A stretch of DNA of 64,000 nt from JACDAN01 sp963721345 (GTDB lineage Bacteria; Actinomycetota; Thermoleophilia; Gaiellales; Gaiellaceae): positions 1 to 64,000 of the forward strand of contig CAVRIT010000001.1 in NCBI GenBank assembly GCA_963721345.1, read 5' to 3'. This document shows positions 1 to 8,803 of the stretch, one piece after another; within the stretch, counting starts at the first letter, position 1, and each line of letters opens with the position of its first letter. The position numbers and the translations under genes are program-made. Below the pieces are notes generated by a model. It was not told where the DNA came from and made no database searches. It saw nothing but the letters and a program-made list of their open reading frames with translations.

Positions 1-135
1 GTCACGTCGGCCATTCCGCCGAGCATCGCCTGCAAGCCCGTCCCTGTGCCTCATACCGATTGCATGAAATGAGCGTTCTGGCGAGGCGGTCGGCACGCGG
101 TTGGTCAGATCGACTCCCTGTTTAATTGCGTTCCA
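1..135. other. Left edge, no gene recognised
   Basis: The first 135 bases precede the GTG start of the MalT-like gene. I see no open frame with a plausible start or ribosome-binding site and no recognisable RNA. The stretch may hold the end of an upstream gene cut by the window border and the promoter of the regulator; no clear -35/-10 pair stands out. Confidence 0.4.
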
Positions 136-2408
136 GTGGCTACGGACGTCCCTTTCGATCTCGCGGAGATCAAGCTCGCAGCGCCGCTGATTCGGCCCGG
201 CACCGTCGCCAAGGAGGACGTGATCGCGCGCCTCAGCACCGCGGACGTGCCGTTCGCGAGTGTGGTTGCGCCGGCCGGGTACGGCAAGACAACCCTTCTC
301 GCGCGTTGGGCCGAGGCTGACCCGCGCCCGTTTGCGTGGGTCGTGCTCGACGCGCGAGACAGCGACGCCATTGTGTTCCTGCGCTACATCGCAGCCGCGA
401 TCCACCGAGTTGAGCCGGTCTCGCCTGAGGTGTTCGACGCGTTGTCCGGCCGAGGGGCATCCACCTGGGCGAAACGCGTCCCGCGTGTCGGGGCTGCTCT
501 GGCGGCACTCGAGCGTCCCCTGGTGCTCGTGCTCGACGATCTGCACCTCGTCGACAATCGGTCGTGTCTTGATGTGATCGCGGAACTCGTCCAGTACGTT
601 CCGGCCGGCTCGCAGATCGCGATTGCCAGCAGGGAGGAGCCGGCACTGCCGCTTGCCCGCTGGCGGACGAACGGGCATGTGCAGGAGGTCGGCGTCGCGG
701 ATCTCCGGCTTGACGAGCAGCAGGCCGCGTTGCTGCTGGGAGCTGCAGGAGTCTCGCTCGACGCGCGCGAGTTGTCCGACCTGACCGAGCAGACGGAAGG
801 GTGGCCTGCGGGTCTGTACCTCGCAGCGCTGTCGATGCAGACGGGGGCGGCAGGCCCGCGGGCTGATGCGGGCTTCAGCGGCGACGACCAGTTCGTGTCC
901 GACTACTTCCGTGTCGAGCTTCTCTCGCGCCTTCCGGCCGCGGAAGCGACCTTCCTCAAGCACACGTCGGTGCTGGAGCGTATGTCTGGTGCGCTCTGCG
1001 ATGCGGTGCTCCAGACGACTGGGTCGGCAGACACACTCGACGCGCTCGAGCGCGCGAACGGCTTCGTCGTACGACTGGACCGGCGGCGCGAGTGGTATCG
1101 CTACCACCACCTGTTCGGTCAGCTGCTGCGAAACGAGCTCGAGCGGAGCGAGCCGGACGTGCTGGCCGAGCTGAACCGTCGCGCGATGGCCTGGTGCATC
1201 GCCAACGACCTGACGGAGGAAGCGGTCGTCTACGGGCACGCCGCGGGCGAGACGAGCACCGTCGCCAAGCTTGCTCGAGGGCCTTCTCCTGCCGCTGTAC
1301 TTCGACGGCCGGACTGCAGACCGCGGATGAGTGGTTCGGCTGGTTCGGCGAGGACGACCTGGTGCAGCATCCTGCACTCGCCGTCTACGGAGCGTGGATC
1401 CGCGTGCTGACCGGACGGCCCGACGAGGCCGAGCGGTTGCTGGCTCTCGCAGACGGGGCGACTCCGACAGGCCCTCTGGCGGATGGCAGCGCCACGATCG
1501 AGCCGTGGATCGCAGTCCTGCGCGCGCACATGATGCGGGACGGTGTCGAACGTGCGCTCTCCGACGCGAATCTGGCGCTCGATCAGCTGCCACCGGGAAG
1601 TTGGTGGATCCCCGGCGCGCTCCGTATGCGAGGGGTTGCGCACGCGCTGCTCGGCGCAACCGATCGTGCGACTGAGGATCTGGAGGGATCGATAGCGGCG
1701 GCGCAGGCCCTCGGCGCCCCGGGCGACGACGTCCCCCTGGCCCAGGCACTGCTCGCGCTCCGCGCTGCGAAACAAGGGGCGTGGGGCGAGGCCGCCGAAC
1801 GCGCACGGGCGGCACAGGCGATCATCGACGAGAAGGGTCTCGGTGACTACGCGACCAGCGCAATCGTGCACGCTGCGACGGCGCGGGTCGCACTCCACGA
1901 GGGCGGACGCGAGGAGGCGCGAGCGGCGCTGGCGCGCGTCCACCGTCTGCGACCGCTGCTCGACCACGGCTTTCCCTGGGTGGCCGTCGAAGTCGGGCTC
2001 GAGCTCACACGCGCCCACCTCGCACTCGCCGAGGCGGGCGCCGCCCGCACCGTTTTCAGCGAGGCCGAGCGCGTGCTCGAGCTCCGCCCGGACCTGGGCT
2101 CTCTCGTCGAGGAGGCCCGCGAGCTGCGCGAGCGCCTGGCAGCGACCTCCGGCCCGGCCGGTGCCTGGGCGATGAGCCTGACCGGCGCAGAGCTCCGGCT
2201 GCTTCCCTACCTCGCCACCCATCTCACGGTCCCTGAGATCGCGACCAGGCTGTTCATCTCGCGCAACACCGTCAAGACCGAAGCGGTCTCGATCTACCGC
2301 AAGCTGGGCGCTTCCTCGCGCAGCGAGGCGATCGAGCGAGCCGTCGAGGTCGGGCTCCTGGAGAGCTCGCTCTACCCGCCGCGGGCAAATCTCACCCAGG
2401 AGGTATGA
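136..2408 (+). CDS. MalT-like LuxR-family ATP-dependent transcriptional regulator (two frameshifts)
   Basis: Large STAND-type regulator. A Walker A motif (GYGKTTLL) lies near residue 50, a Walker B region (LVLVLDDLHLVDN) near residue 135, and the winged-helix region with YRYHHLF near residue 325. TPR-like helices follow, and a C-terminal LuxR helix-turn-helix ends the protein (TGAELRLLPYLATHLTVPEI, then NTVKTE). Family knowledge: such proteins bind a ligand and ATP, oligomerise and activate promoters. The frame moves +1 twice, near 1273 and near 1312; a short middle segment (EGLLLPLYFDGR) is readable only between the two. Removing one base at each place restores a continuous protein of about 757 residues, so error is as likely as real inactivation. 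GTG start at 136 has no strong ribosome-binding site. Likely controls the downstream small genes, by position only. Confidence 0.75.
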
Positions 2409-2438
2409 CGCGCGAGCAGCCTGCATGAGGTCGACTAC

Positions 2439-2796
2439 GTGCAGCCAGAGATGGACGACTACAAGGAGCACCTTCGCCGGCTCGCCGTGCACGACGACGC
2501 GCTCCTCGAGGTGATCGCCGGGGAAGCGCAGCTCGTTCGTAACCTCGGTCATCGACCAGCGGACCGAGGCACTCCTGCGCATCGCCGCGACGATCGCCGT
2601 AGATGCGGCGCCTTCCTCGTTCCAGCACGCCGTCGCGCACGCCCTCGCAGCCGGGGCGACGAGCGACGAGATCGTCGCCACCCTCGACGCGGTGACGCCG
2701 GTGACAGGCGCTGCGCGAGTCGTCCTATGCGTCCCGAAGGTCGCCCTCGCGCTCGGCTACGACGTCGAGGAAGCACTCGAGCTGCTCGACCCGTGA
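2439..2796 (+). CDS. Carboxymuconolactone decarboxylase-like (AhpD fold) protein, frameshifted
   Basis: The N-terminal part reads in one frame (MDDYKEHLRRLAVHDDALLE) and the rest in the next: DQRTEALLRIAATIAVDAAP, then a helix with ATSDEIVATLDAVTPVTG, ending with GYDVEEALELLDP and a TGA at 2794-2796. That order of helices is typical of the small all-alpha CMD/AhpD-like family, often decarboxylases or peroxidase partners. The CxxC pair of true AhpD is absent, so peroxidase-type activity is unlikely. One extra base near 2530 joins the two halves. Start is uncertain: GTG 2439 is used, ATG 2451 is possible. A purine-rich AGGAGG at 2398-2403 lies at the end of the regulator and suggests coupled translation. 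Confidence 0.6.
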
Positions 2797-2892
2797 CCGT
2801 GCAAGTTCATGCAATCGGTATGAGGAAAGGCGGACGCTCAGGCCCCAAAGTCCCTCGAAGAACTGGACGGACAACGAGAGACGGAGGTCAGG

Positions 2893-3084
2893 ATGCTCGG
2901 CTGGTGGTTTGGATCGATTCTCTTCATCATCGTCTGGGTGGCGATCGCCTTCTGGCCCGCCCGGGTCGCTGCCAGGAAGGGCCATAGCTTCTTCGGCTAC
3001 TTCCTCTTCAGCCTCGTCTTCTTCCCAGCGGCTCTCATCGTCGCCTACCTGGTGTCCGACGAGACGGCACCTGCACCCGCGTAG
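2893..3084 (+). CDS. Small two-helix membrane protein
   Basis: 63-residue protein with an excellent ribosome-binding site (ACGGAGGTCAGG just before ATG 2893). It has two hydrophobic segments (about residues 5-24 and 33-55) joined by a short basic loop (ARVAARKGHSFF), which predicts a hairpin in the membrane with both ends outside. I do not recognise a named family. It lies between the CMD-like gene and the DUF6325-type gene with short gaps, so it is probably co-transcribed with them. Confidence 0.7.
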   Translation: MLGWWFGSILFIIVWVAIAFWPARVAARKGHSFFGYFLFSLVFFPAALIVAYLVSDETAPAPA

Positions 3085-3110
3085 GTCACCTACCCGGCAA
3101 GGAGGTCTTC

Positions 3111-3597
3111 ATGACCGACGTCACGACCGAAGCTGTACAACAGAACACCGATCTCGACACAGCTGGGTCCTGTCGACTACCTCATCGTCGAGTTCCCGGC
3201 CGGCGCGAGCAACTTCACGGGCGAGATGGCGAAGGAGCTGCTCGCCCTCGTCGACGCCGGAACGATTCGCGTCATCGACGTGTTGATCCTCACGAAGAAC
3301 GAGGACGGCACCGTCGACGCGATGGAGCTCTCCGACATCGAAGAGCTCGGGCCGCTTCAGGCGGTCGAGGCTCAGCTCGCCGAGCTGCTGGCGGCGGAGG
3401 ACGTCGAGAACCTCGCCGCTGCGATGGACCCGGGCAGCACGGCCGGTGTACTCATCTGGGAGAACCTGTGGGCCGCGCCGTTCGCCTCGGCTGCACGTCG
3501 TTCGGGTGGCCAGCTGATCGCCAACGGACGGATTCCCATCCAAGCGATCATCGCCTCCATCGAGGCCGATGAAGCGCGCGCAACGGAAGGAGACTGA
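3111..3597 (+). CDS. DUF6325-type protein (start region frameshifted)
   Basis: The body reads GPVDYLIVEFPAG, then a stretch with AKELLALVDAGTIRVIDVL, LGPLQAVEAQLAELL, GVLIWENLWAAPFASAARR and IPIQAIIASIEA. This matches a family of small actinobacterial proteins of unknown function (DUF6325, formerly grouped with DUF1269) found with stress-related membrane genes. The best start is ATG 3111, preceded by AAGGAGG. Its frame joins the body only if one extra A near 3158 is ignored, because the body frame has a stop at 3112. The first in-frame ATG (3226) would lose the conserved N-terminus. Gene end at 3597 is two bases from the next ATG, so the two are translationally coupled. Confidence 0.65.
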
Positions 3598-3598
3598 G

Positions 3599-3769
3599 AT
3601 GCCTCTTGGACCAGGACGTGTGGGACGTGTCGGTGTCATCGGCCACCCGGTGGCGAAGACCGCCGTCGTGGCCAAGGCCGTCACACCCGGCCCCTCACCG
3701 GTCGCCAAGACCGCCGTTGTGGCTGCGGCTGTGACGCCCGGGAGGCCAGGTCGCCGCCGGCGGATCTAG
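3599..3769 (+). CDS. 56-residue repetitive basic small protein
   Basis: Begins at ATG 3599 behind GGAAGGAGACTG. The protein is low in complexity: an internal direct repeat PVAKTAVVA occurs twice (about residues 17-25 and 34-42), each followed by a short segment ending in AVTPG, and the C-terminus is Arg-rich (RPGRRRRI). No family recognised. Close coupling to the DUF6325-type gene suggests they work together; the repeat segments may be short amphipathic strands or helices. Low complexity makes homology searches weak. Confidence 0.5.
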   Translation: MPLGPGRVGRVGVIGHPVAKTAVVAKAVTPGPSPVAKTAVVAAAVTPGRPGRRRRI

Positions 3770-3892
3770 CCTAAGCTCGGAGACGGTCTCCAGACGGGCC
3801 CTCCGACCTTCATCCTCGCGGGCTGGAGGCAGAACCTCCAGGCAGACCGAGACGCCGCGGCAGCCACGGAGTCGCAACAGCACTAGCTCCCG

Positions 3893-5646
3893 ATGAACGT
3901 GCACAACGGAACCTCGGCGCGGCTGCGCCGGCTGCTCCCTCACTCGCTCGAGGAGGCGGTACCCGGCGTCGGAGTTGCGCGCCGCTACGAGCGATCGTCT
4001 CTGCGCTCGGATCTGGTCGCCGGAGCGATCGTGGCCGTGGTCGCGGTCCCGTCGTCGCTCGCGATGGGCGAGCTCGCCGGGCTGCCGGTGGTGTTCGGCC
4101 TCTACGCGACCTTCCTGCCGCTCGTCGGGTATGCGGTCTTCGGGTCGTCGAGACACCTCGTCGTCGGGCCCGACGCGACGATGGCGACCCTGACGGCCGC
4201 GATCGTCGCTCCAATGGCGATCGTCGACGGCACGGCCGACCCCGCGCGCTACGCCGCCCTTGCCGCTGCTCTCGCGCTCACCATGGGCGTGATCCTCATC
4301 CTCGCGGGAACGCTCAGGCTCGGCTTCATCGCCGACTTCTTCGGCAAGCCGGTCCTGCTCGGCTACATCAACGGGATCGCGCTGACGATCATCGCGGGAC
4401 AGCTCGGGAAGATGTTCGGGCTGGACATCGACGCCGACGACTTCTTCCCGATCGTGCGGGAGTTCGTCACCGAGCTCGACGAGACGAGCGGCGCGACACT
4501 GCTGCTGAGCGCAGGGCTCCTGCTGCCCGCGCTCCTCGTCCGGCGCTTCGCTCGCATCGTGCCCGCGCCGGTCGTGGTCCTCCTTCTCGGCTTGCTCTTG
4601 GGGTCGCTTCTCGACGTCGACGACCTCGACATCGCGGTCGTCGGCGACGTCCAGCAGGGGCTACCAGCCGCTCGGGCTTCCGGACATCGGGCTCGACGAC
4701 TACACCGATCTCCTTCTTCCGGCGGTCGCACTCGCGCTGATCGTGTTCGCCGACGGCATCGCCACCGTCCGCACGTTCGCGCTCAAGCACGGCTACGACG
4801 TCGACCCGAACGCAGAGCTTCGTGGCTTCGGGGCGGCCAGCGTCCTCGCGGGCGCCTCGAGCGCGCTGCCGGTGTCGGGAAGCGGATCGAGGACGGCGGT
4901 CAACGACGACTCCGGAGGACGAACTCAGGTCATGGGGCTGACCGCGGCCGTCGTCGTCGGGCTCTTCCTGCTGTTCCTCATGCCTCTCATCGAGCCGCTA
5001 CCCAAGGCCGCCCTCGGCGTCATCGTGGTGGTCGCGGCGCTCGGGCTCTTCAACATCCGCTCGGTCTGGAGGCTCCGCCGGGTCCGACCCGCCGAGGTGG
5101 GACTTGCGATCGCCGCGTTCGGCGGAGTGCTCGTGTTCGGGGTCGTCGGAGGCATCGCGGTCGCGATCGGCCTTTCGATCGGCGTCTTCCTGTACCGCGT
5201 GGCGAGGCCGCACGATGCCGTTCTCGGCAAGGTCGAGGACGTGGACGGGTACCACGACATCGAGCGCTGGGAGGACGCTCGAGACGCGTCCCGGCCTGAT
5301 CGTGTACCGCTTCGACGCACCACTCTTCTTCGTCAACTCCGAGCACATGCGGCAGCGAGTCCTCGCGCTGGTCGACGCCGCCGACGACGTCGAGTGGCTC
5401 GTCCTGAACGCCGAGGCATGGACGTATCTCGACGCCACGGCGATCGACACGCTCGAGCAACTCCATGACGAGCTGGCCGAGCGGGGCGTGACGGTCGCCG
5501 TCGCCCGTCTCAAGGGCCCCGAAAGGGAGATCTTCCAGGAGACGCGGCTTACTGCGAAGTTCGGCGCAGACCAGTTCTTCCCGACCGTCCGCTCGGCTGT
5601 CGATGCGTTCGAGAGTCGCCGGCGCTCATCACGGTCGCAGCCTTAG
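3893..5646 (+). CDS. SulP-family anion transporter with STAS domain (two frameshifts)
   Basis: Inner-membrane transporter of the SulP/SLC26 family (sulfate, bicarbonate or other anions). Seen: the N-terminal SulP segment (DLVAGAIVAVVAVPSSLAMG), successive hydrophobic helices, NDDSGGRTQVMGLTAAVVVG, then a cytosolic STAS domain of about 100 residues (GLIVYRFDAPLFFVNSEH; LNAEAWTYLDATAIDTLEQL). Full length would be about 584 residues, normal for the family. The frame moves +1 at a run of four G (4657-4660) and again near 5280; deleting one base at each place gives a complete protein. Stop TAG at 5644-5646 overlaps the stop of the convergent YihY gene. Substrate cannot be told from sequence. Confidence 0.8.
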
Positions 5647-6550
5647 GCGGCCGCCAGCTCAGCCGGCGTCGCCGCCGTCGTCGACGATCGTCGATCACCC
5701 TGATCGCGGATCTCGGCATGGAGCGAGCTGTTCAGGACAGGCGCCGTGACGACGAGCCTCCCGACGAAGTACATGAAGAAGAGGAGCGTCGTCATGGCGC
5801 CCAGGCTGCCGTACAGCGTCGTCGCCTTCTCGAGCTTCGGCACGAGGAAGTTGACCACCAAGCCGTGGAGCACCTGAAATCCGATCGCGATGACCAGGGC
5901 GCCGGGTAGCAGCGCGTGCCACCGAGCATCCCCGTGCGGAAGGTGGAGAGAAACCAGGACCCAGAGACCGGCCAGGGGCACGATGGTGAGCGCCGCCGCG
6001 AGGAGGTCGACGAGCCACGACTCTTCGCGAAGCCACCAGGCGAGTGCGACGGCCGCCATGAACGCGCACAGGACGCCGGTGAAGGCAAGCGAGGTCCGCA
6101 GGGGCTTGGTGCGAGGAGGAGGTTCGTCCCAGACGAGCGAGTGAATGAGCTGGACTGCCTTCGCGCCTGTGTGCCCTGCCCAGAGGAGGAGCGGCACGCC
6201 GATGCCGAGGAGCCACCACCAGTCCGACTCTGCAGCTCGCGCGACGTCGCCGATCATGTCGACGACTGCCGCCGGTAGGCCACCGTCGCAACCGCTTCCT
6301 CGACGCCGTCCGCATCCATGAGGCCGAGCGCACCACCGACGATCAGGCCGAAGGGCAACAACCACAGGAACAGCCGATAGGCGATCCCGCCCGCGAGAAC
6401 GCTCGCCGCGACCCGCCGGTTGCGTTCCAGCGCTCGGGAGGGGACTGCGAGCGACACGAGCCGTGCGGTTCTCGCGGTGGCGGCCGCTGCCCTGTATCCG
6501 ACGCGCGCACGCTCGTCGATGGGGGCATCCGTCTGGCTCGTTCCCATCAC
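5643..6550 (-). CDS. YihY/BrkB-family integral membrane protein, one frameshift
   Basis: Membrane protein of about 300 residues with six or so helices. Characteristic parts are LAGGIAYRLFLWLLPFGLIVGG near the N-terminus and, after the frameshift, GALVIAIGFQVLHGLVVNF and SLGAMTTLLFFMYFVGRLVV. This is the YihY/virulence factor BrkB family, not the RNase its old name implied; function is unknown. The frame breaks near 6278-6281, where one base seems missing from a short G run. Start GTG 6548-6550 or ATG 6545-6547. Convergent with the SulP gene, overlapping by four bases at the stops. Confidence 0.75.
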
Positions 6551-6624
6551 TCGCCTCGGGAGGTCGATGCGCGGAGTCGTTCATCGTCTCTTCCGTCGAA
6601 CGCCCGGGATCGAGCGCGAGCGCT

Positions 6625-7401
6625 CTACTCGTCGGATCCAGCAGGACTTGCCTGGACCGCAGGCTCGACGCCCGCATCGGTCAGCTCGGCACTTCGCGCC
6701 GCTCTGCTCCTACGTCGATCGACGAAATAGATCGCCGCCAATGCCGCCGACGTGATGAGCGAGGAGATGACGAGCGATGCGAGCGGAAAGCCGGAAAGCG
6801 TCGTTGCGACCCTGTAGCTCAGCGCGCACGTGTACACCGACCAGAGGACTCCGCCGACGACCGACCAGAGGAGGAAGCGGCGGTAGGGGATGTCCGATAG
6901 CCCCATGGACGCGTTCACCGCGAAGCGCATCATGGGGACGTAGCGTCCGGCGACGATCATGAGCCCGGGAGAGCGGTCGAGAGCGTCCCACGCGGCGCGA
7001 AGCTTCCGGTTCTCGAGCGCATTGTCCAGCTGGCCTTGCACCTTGGCCGCGCTCCTGCGCGCGATCCAGAACAGCGATGAGTCCCCGACGATCGCGCCGA
7101 GCGCGCCGGCCAGCATGACGAGCCCGAGCTCGAGCTCGTCTCCTTCTGCAGCGAGCGTCGACGCGGCGCTCAGCGTCGTCTCGCCGGGGAAGATCGGGAT
7201 GATCGCGTCGAACCAGACGAGCCCGAAGCACAGGACGTAGGCCCATCCCTCCGGCGCCTCGGCGAGCCACCTGGCAACGTCGCCCTTCTCCCACAGCTGA
7301 ATGACGACGATCACGGCCAGGAGGAGAGCGAATCCACCGACGAGAAGAGCGCCGAAGTGCCGCTTCCCGAACGACTCCAGCTCCTCGGGGTCGACTGCCA
7401 T
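6625..7401 (-). CDS. DedA-family membrane protein
   Basis: 258 residues, intact. The family core is visible: FDAIIPIFPGETTLSAASTLAAEG (about residues 64-87, with the PGE motif), GAIVGDSSLFWIARR, GRYVPMMRFAVNASMG and a last helix pair before a polar C-tail. DedA/SNARE-associated proteins are lipid flippases or proton-dependent membrane homeostasis factors; some recycle undecaprenyl phosphate or flip phosphatidylethanolamine. Upstream of the YihY gene on the same strand with a 74-base gap, so the two may share a transcript. Confidence 0.85.
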   Translation of the reverse strand: MAVDPEELESFGKRHFGALLVGGFALLLAVIVVIQLWEKGDVARWLAEAPEGWAYVLCFGLVWFDAIIPIFPGETTLSAASTLAAEGDELELGLVMLAGALGAIVGDSSLFWIARRSAAKVQGQLDNALENRKLRAAWDALDRSPGLMIVAGRYVPMMRFAVNASMGLSDIPYRRFLLWSVVGGVLWSVYTCALSYRVATTLSGFPLASLVISSLITSAALAAIYFVDRRRSRAARSAELTDAGVEPAVQASPAGSDE

Positions 7402-7745
7402 CAGGACGTATCGCTCGCCACGAGAGAGCGGTGGAACGCCGCGTTCATCGCCGCGTCCACGTTCACTGTGATGCCGGACGGGGCCGAGGCGTTCGGCGCC
7501 TTGCGGGCACGGGCACCGTCATGAACTCTCCCATCAGGCATCGCGAGAAAGCGTGATCTCCTCGCAAAGTCGTGTTCGCCGTTGTCCAAGAGTGATCGTC
7601 GCCTCACCGGCCAAACGTAACCGGGCACGAGTGCTCCTTCGTCGTACCGATTGGGTGATTGAGGGCACGGCTCACCCGACCAATGCGTGGCCAGACCCTG
7701 CCGTCGCCCACGCACGATCCTGTGCTTTACGCAGGAGGGGCCCGA
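7402..7745. other. Intergenic stretch, no convincing gene
   Basis: 344 bases between the dedA start and the end of the HTH gene. A minus-strand open frame of 104 codons exists but its residues are Arg/Pro-rich without family resemblance and its end abuts dedA. An imperfect dyad (ATTGGGTGA and TCACCCGACCAAT, about 7649-7683) could be a protein-binding site. No promoter could be assigned with confidence. Confidence 0.35.
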
Positions 7746-8096
7746 CTAGGGTCGCCGGGACCGCGCCGCGGGGGAGATCTCGGGTTCGATGACGCGCAGG
7801 AGCTCGCCGACCTGCCGCCCGTTGTGGATGGGGTGACGTAGCGGGAGCTCACCGTGGATGGTGTAGTGATTGCGTCGTCCTACCCTGGTCTTTGTCAGGT
7901 AGCCGGCCGCCTCGAGCTGGCTCAGGATTTGTACTGTGGCGCGCTCGGTGATCCCGATCAGGTCGGCGATGTCGCGAATCCGCAGTTCCGGGTCGCGGGC
8001 GAGACACGCGAGCACGTGGAGGTGATTGGTTAGAAACGTCCACCTCGAGTGATCGCGAGCGGCGTCAGCATCTATGTTCGACGATTCTTGCATCAT
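7746..8096 (-). CDS. Winged-helix transcriptional regulator (MarR/ArsR-like)
   Basis: 116 residues. After a short N-tail come helix 1 (FLTNHLHVLACLARDP), a helix-turn-helix (RIRDIADLIGITERATVQIL) and a recognition helix plus wing (SQLEAAGYLTKTRVGRRNHY), the pattern of a small winged-helix repressor that responds to a ligand or to redox state. There is no obvious metal-binding Cys/His set. The start (tandem ATG ATG at 8096-8091) lies inside a pair of direct repeats, and the gene is divergent from the SHOCT gene, so it probably regulates itself and that gene. Confidence 0.7.
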   Translation of the reverse strand: MMQESSNIDADAARDHSRWTFLTNHLHVLACLARDPELRIRDIADLIGITERATVQILSQLEAAGYLTKTRVGRRNHYTIHGELPLRHPIHNGRQVGELLRVIEPEISPAARSRRP

Positions 8097-8107
8097 GATT
8101 CTTGCAT
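8083..8107. promoter_or_regulatory. Tandem 11-bp direct repeat between HTH and SHOCT genes
   Basis: GATTCTTGCAT occurs at 8083-8093 and again at 8097-8107, a 14-bp period. The repeats overlap the start codon of the HTH gene and lie just upstream of an AT-rich stretch (about 8111-8140, TTTTCGTGTATTATAC) that stands out in this GC-rich sequence and probably contains the promoter of the SHOCT gene. A tandem site at this place suits autoregulation by the HTH protein. This is an inference; no footprint is known. Confidence 0.4.
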
Positions 8108-8176
8108 TCGTTTTCGTGTATTATACCTCCACAATATAACCGGTGAATGTCACGCCGTACGGAGGAGGATGAACAG

Positions 8177-8419
8177 ATGCCACCAATGCGTAGAGTCGCC
8201 CGACGTACCGCACGCCGCACAGCCAGCCGGCAGTCCGCCGCAGCCCCACCGCCGCAGGCAGCCCCGGCCGCACCTGCAGCGGTCGAACCGGCTGCTCCCG
8301 CTGCGCCTGAGGAACCCGCTTACATGGCCGAGCTCGAACAGCTGAACCAGCTTAAGGAGCAGGGGATCCTCAGCGAGGAAGAGTACGCCGCAAAGAAGCA
8401 GCAGATTCTTGGCCTTTAG
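8177..8419 (+). CDS. SHOCT-domain small protein
   Basis: 80 residues from ATG 8177, chosen because GGAGGAGG (8161-8168) sits eight bases upstream. Basic N-terminus (RRVARRTARRTASR), Ala/Pro-rich linker (residues 20-47), and a C-terminal SHOCT helix hairpin (AELEQLNQLKEQGILSEEEY, then AAKKQQILGL). SHOCT motifs are short oligomerisation modules at protein ends. The basic segment may bind nucleic acid or membrane. Divergent from the HTH gene; followed by a strong hairpin terminator. Confidence 0.8.
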   Translation: MPPMRRVARRTARRTASRQSAAAPPPQAAPAAPAAVEPAAPAAPEEPAYMAELEQLNQLKEQGILSEEEYAAKKQQILGL

Positions 8420-8427
8420 GCCAGCCG

Positions 8428-8459
8428 TGGGCGGAGCGGACCGTCTAGCGCTCCGCCCA
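8428..8459 (+). terminator. Hairpin terminator after SHOCT gene
   Basis: Perfect 11-bp inverted repeat TGGGCGGAGCG / CGCTCCGCCCA with a 10-base loop, nine bases after the SHOCT stop codon. The following tract (ACTTTGCC) has few T residues, so termination may be weak or assisted. Confidence 0.65.
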
Positions 8460-8527
8460 ACTTTGCCGTCTCGCCCGAGCTGCTTGGCGAGCGCGGATCT
8501 TGACGACCACGGAAACGGAGGTCTTGC

Positions 8528-8599
8528 GTGGCAACAACACTGACTGAGTCACTCAAGCGAGCGATGAGGAACAGGGCCGCTCGTCGAAGACCTGCGTAG
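8528..8599 (+). CDS. Possible 23-residue peptide
   Basis: GTG 8528 is preceded by ACGGAGGT (8515-8522) at good spacing and opens a short frame beginning MATTLTESLKRAMRNRAARR with a TAG at 8597-8599. The Thr/Ala-rich start and basic helix could be a real small peptide or the surviving start of a longer lost gene. No homology recognised. It falls between the SHOCT terminator and the duplicated CYTH end. Confidence 0.25.
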   Translation: MATTLTESLKRAMRNRAARRRPA

Positions 8600-8629
8600 A
8601 ACCTGAGTTAACCGCTCCGGCTCGCGGCG

Positions 8630-8803
8630 AGCTCCTTCGAGAAGAAGTCGAGAGCCCGCTTCGTCTTCGTCTGCTGGTGTAGCTCAGTTGGCTAGAGCGT
8701 CTGCTTGCCATGCAGAAGGTCGTGGGTTCGAATCCCATCATCCGCTTTTCCCGGCTAGCTCCTTCGAGAAGAAGTCGAGCGCCCGCTTCGTCTTCGTCTG
8801 CTG
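8630..8803. repeat. 47-bp direct repeats flanking tRNA-Gly
   Basis: A 47-bp segment at 8630-8676 recurs at 8757-8803 with one mismatch (A/C), offset exactly 127 bp. Both copies are the reverse complement of the last codons of the CYTH gene (TKTKRALDFFSKELA). The outer copy keeps an in-frame ending (SKELAASRSG then TAA), which looks like the original C-terminus. The inner copy is attached to the gene and now ends on bases next to and inside the tRNA. The first four bases of the tRNA (GCTG) coincide with the repeat end. Confidence 0.85.
8673..8746 (+). tRNA. tRNA-Gly (GCC)
   Basis: 74 nt, no encoded CCA. Anticodon stem TCTGC/GCAGA encloses the loop TTGCCAT (anticodon GCC); the T arm is GTGGG-TTCGAAT-CCCAT and the D arm GCTC...GAGC. 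The acceptor stem GCTGGTG/CATCCGC has a T-C mismatch at pair 3-70, where G (GCGGGTG) would pair perfectly. The odd T falls in the four bases shared with the flanking 47-bp repeat, so a recombination event may have replaced the first bases. Its last nine bases overlap the CYTH gene end on the other strand. Confidence 0.85.

Noticed and set aside
1273..1312. Programmed frameshift in the MalT-like gene
   Set aside because: No slippery sequence, stop-codon context or pseudoknot typical of programmed shifts; similar one-base breaks occur in many unrelated genes.
7401..7715. 104-codon minus-strand open frame beside dedA
   Set aside because: Arg/Pro-rich, no family likeness, abuts the dedA start; most likely a chance frame in GC-rich DNA.
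8673..8746. Integrase attachment site in tRNA-Gly
   Set aside because: The direct repeats are outside the tRNA and no integrase gene is near.
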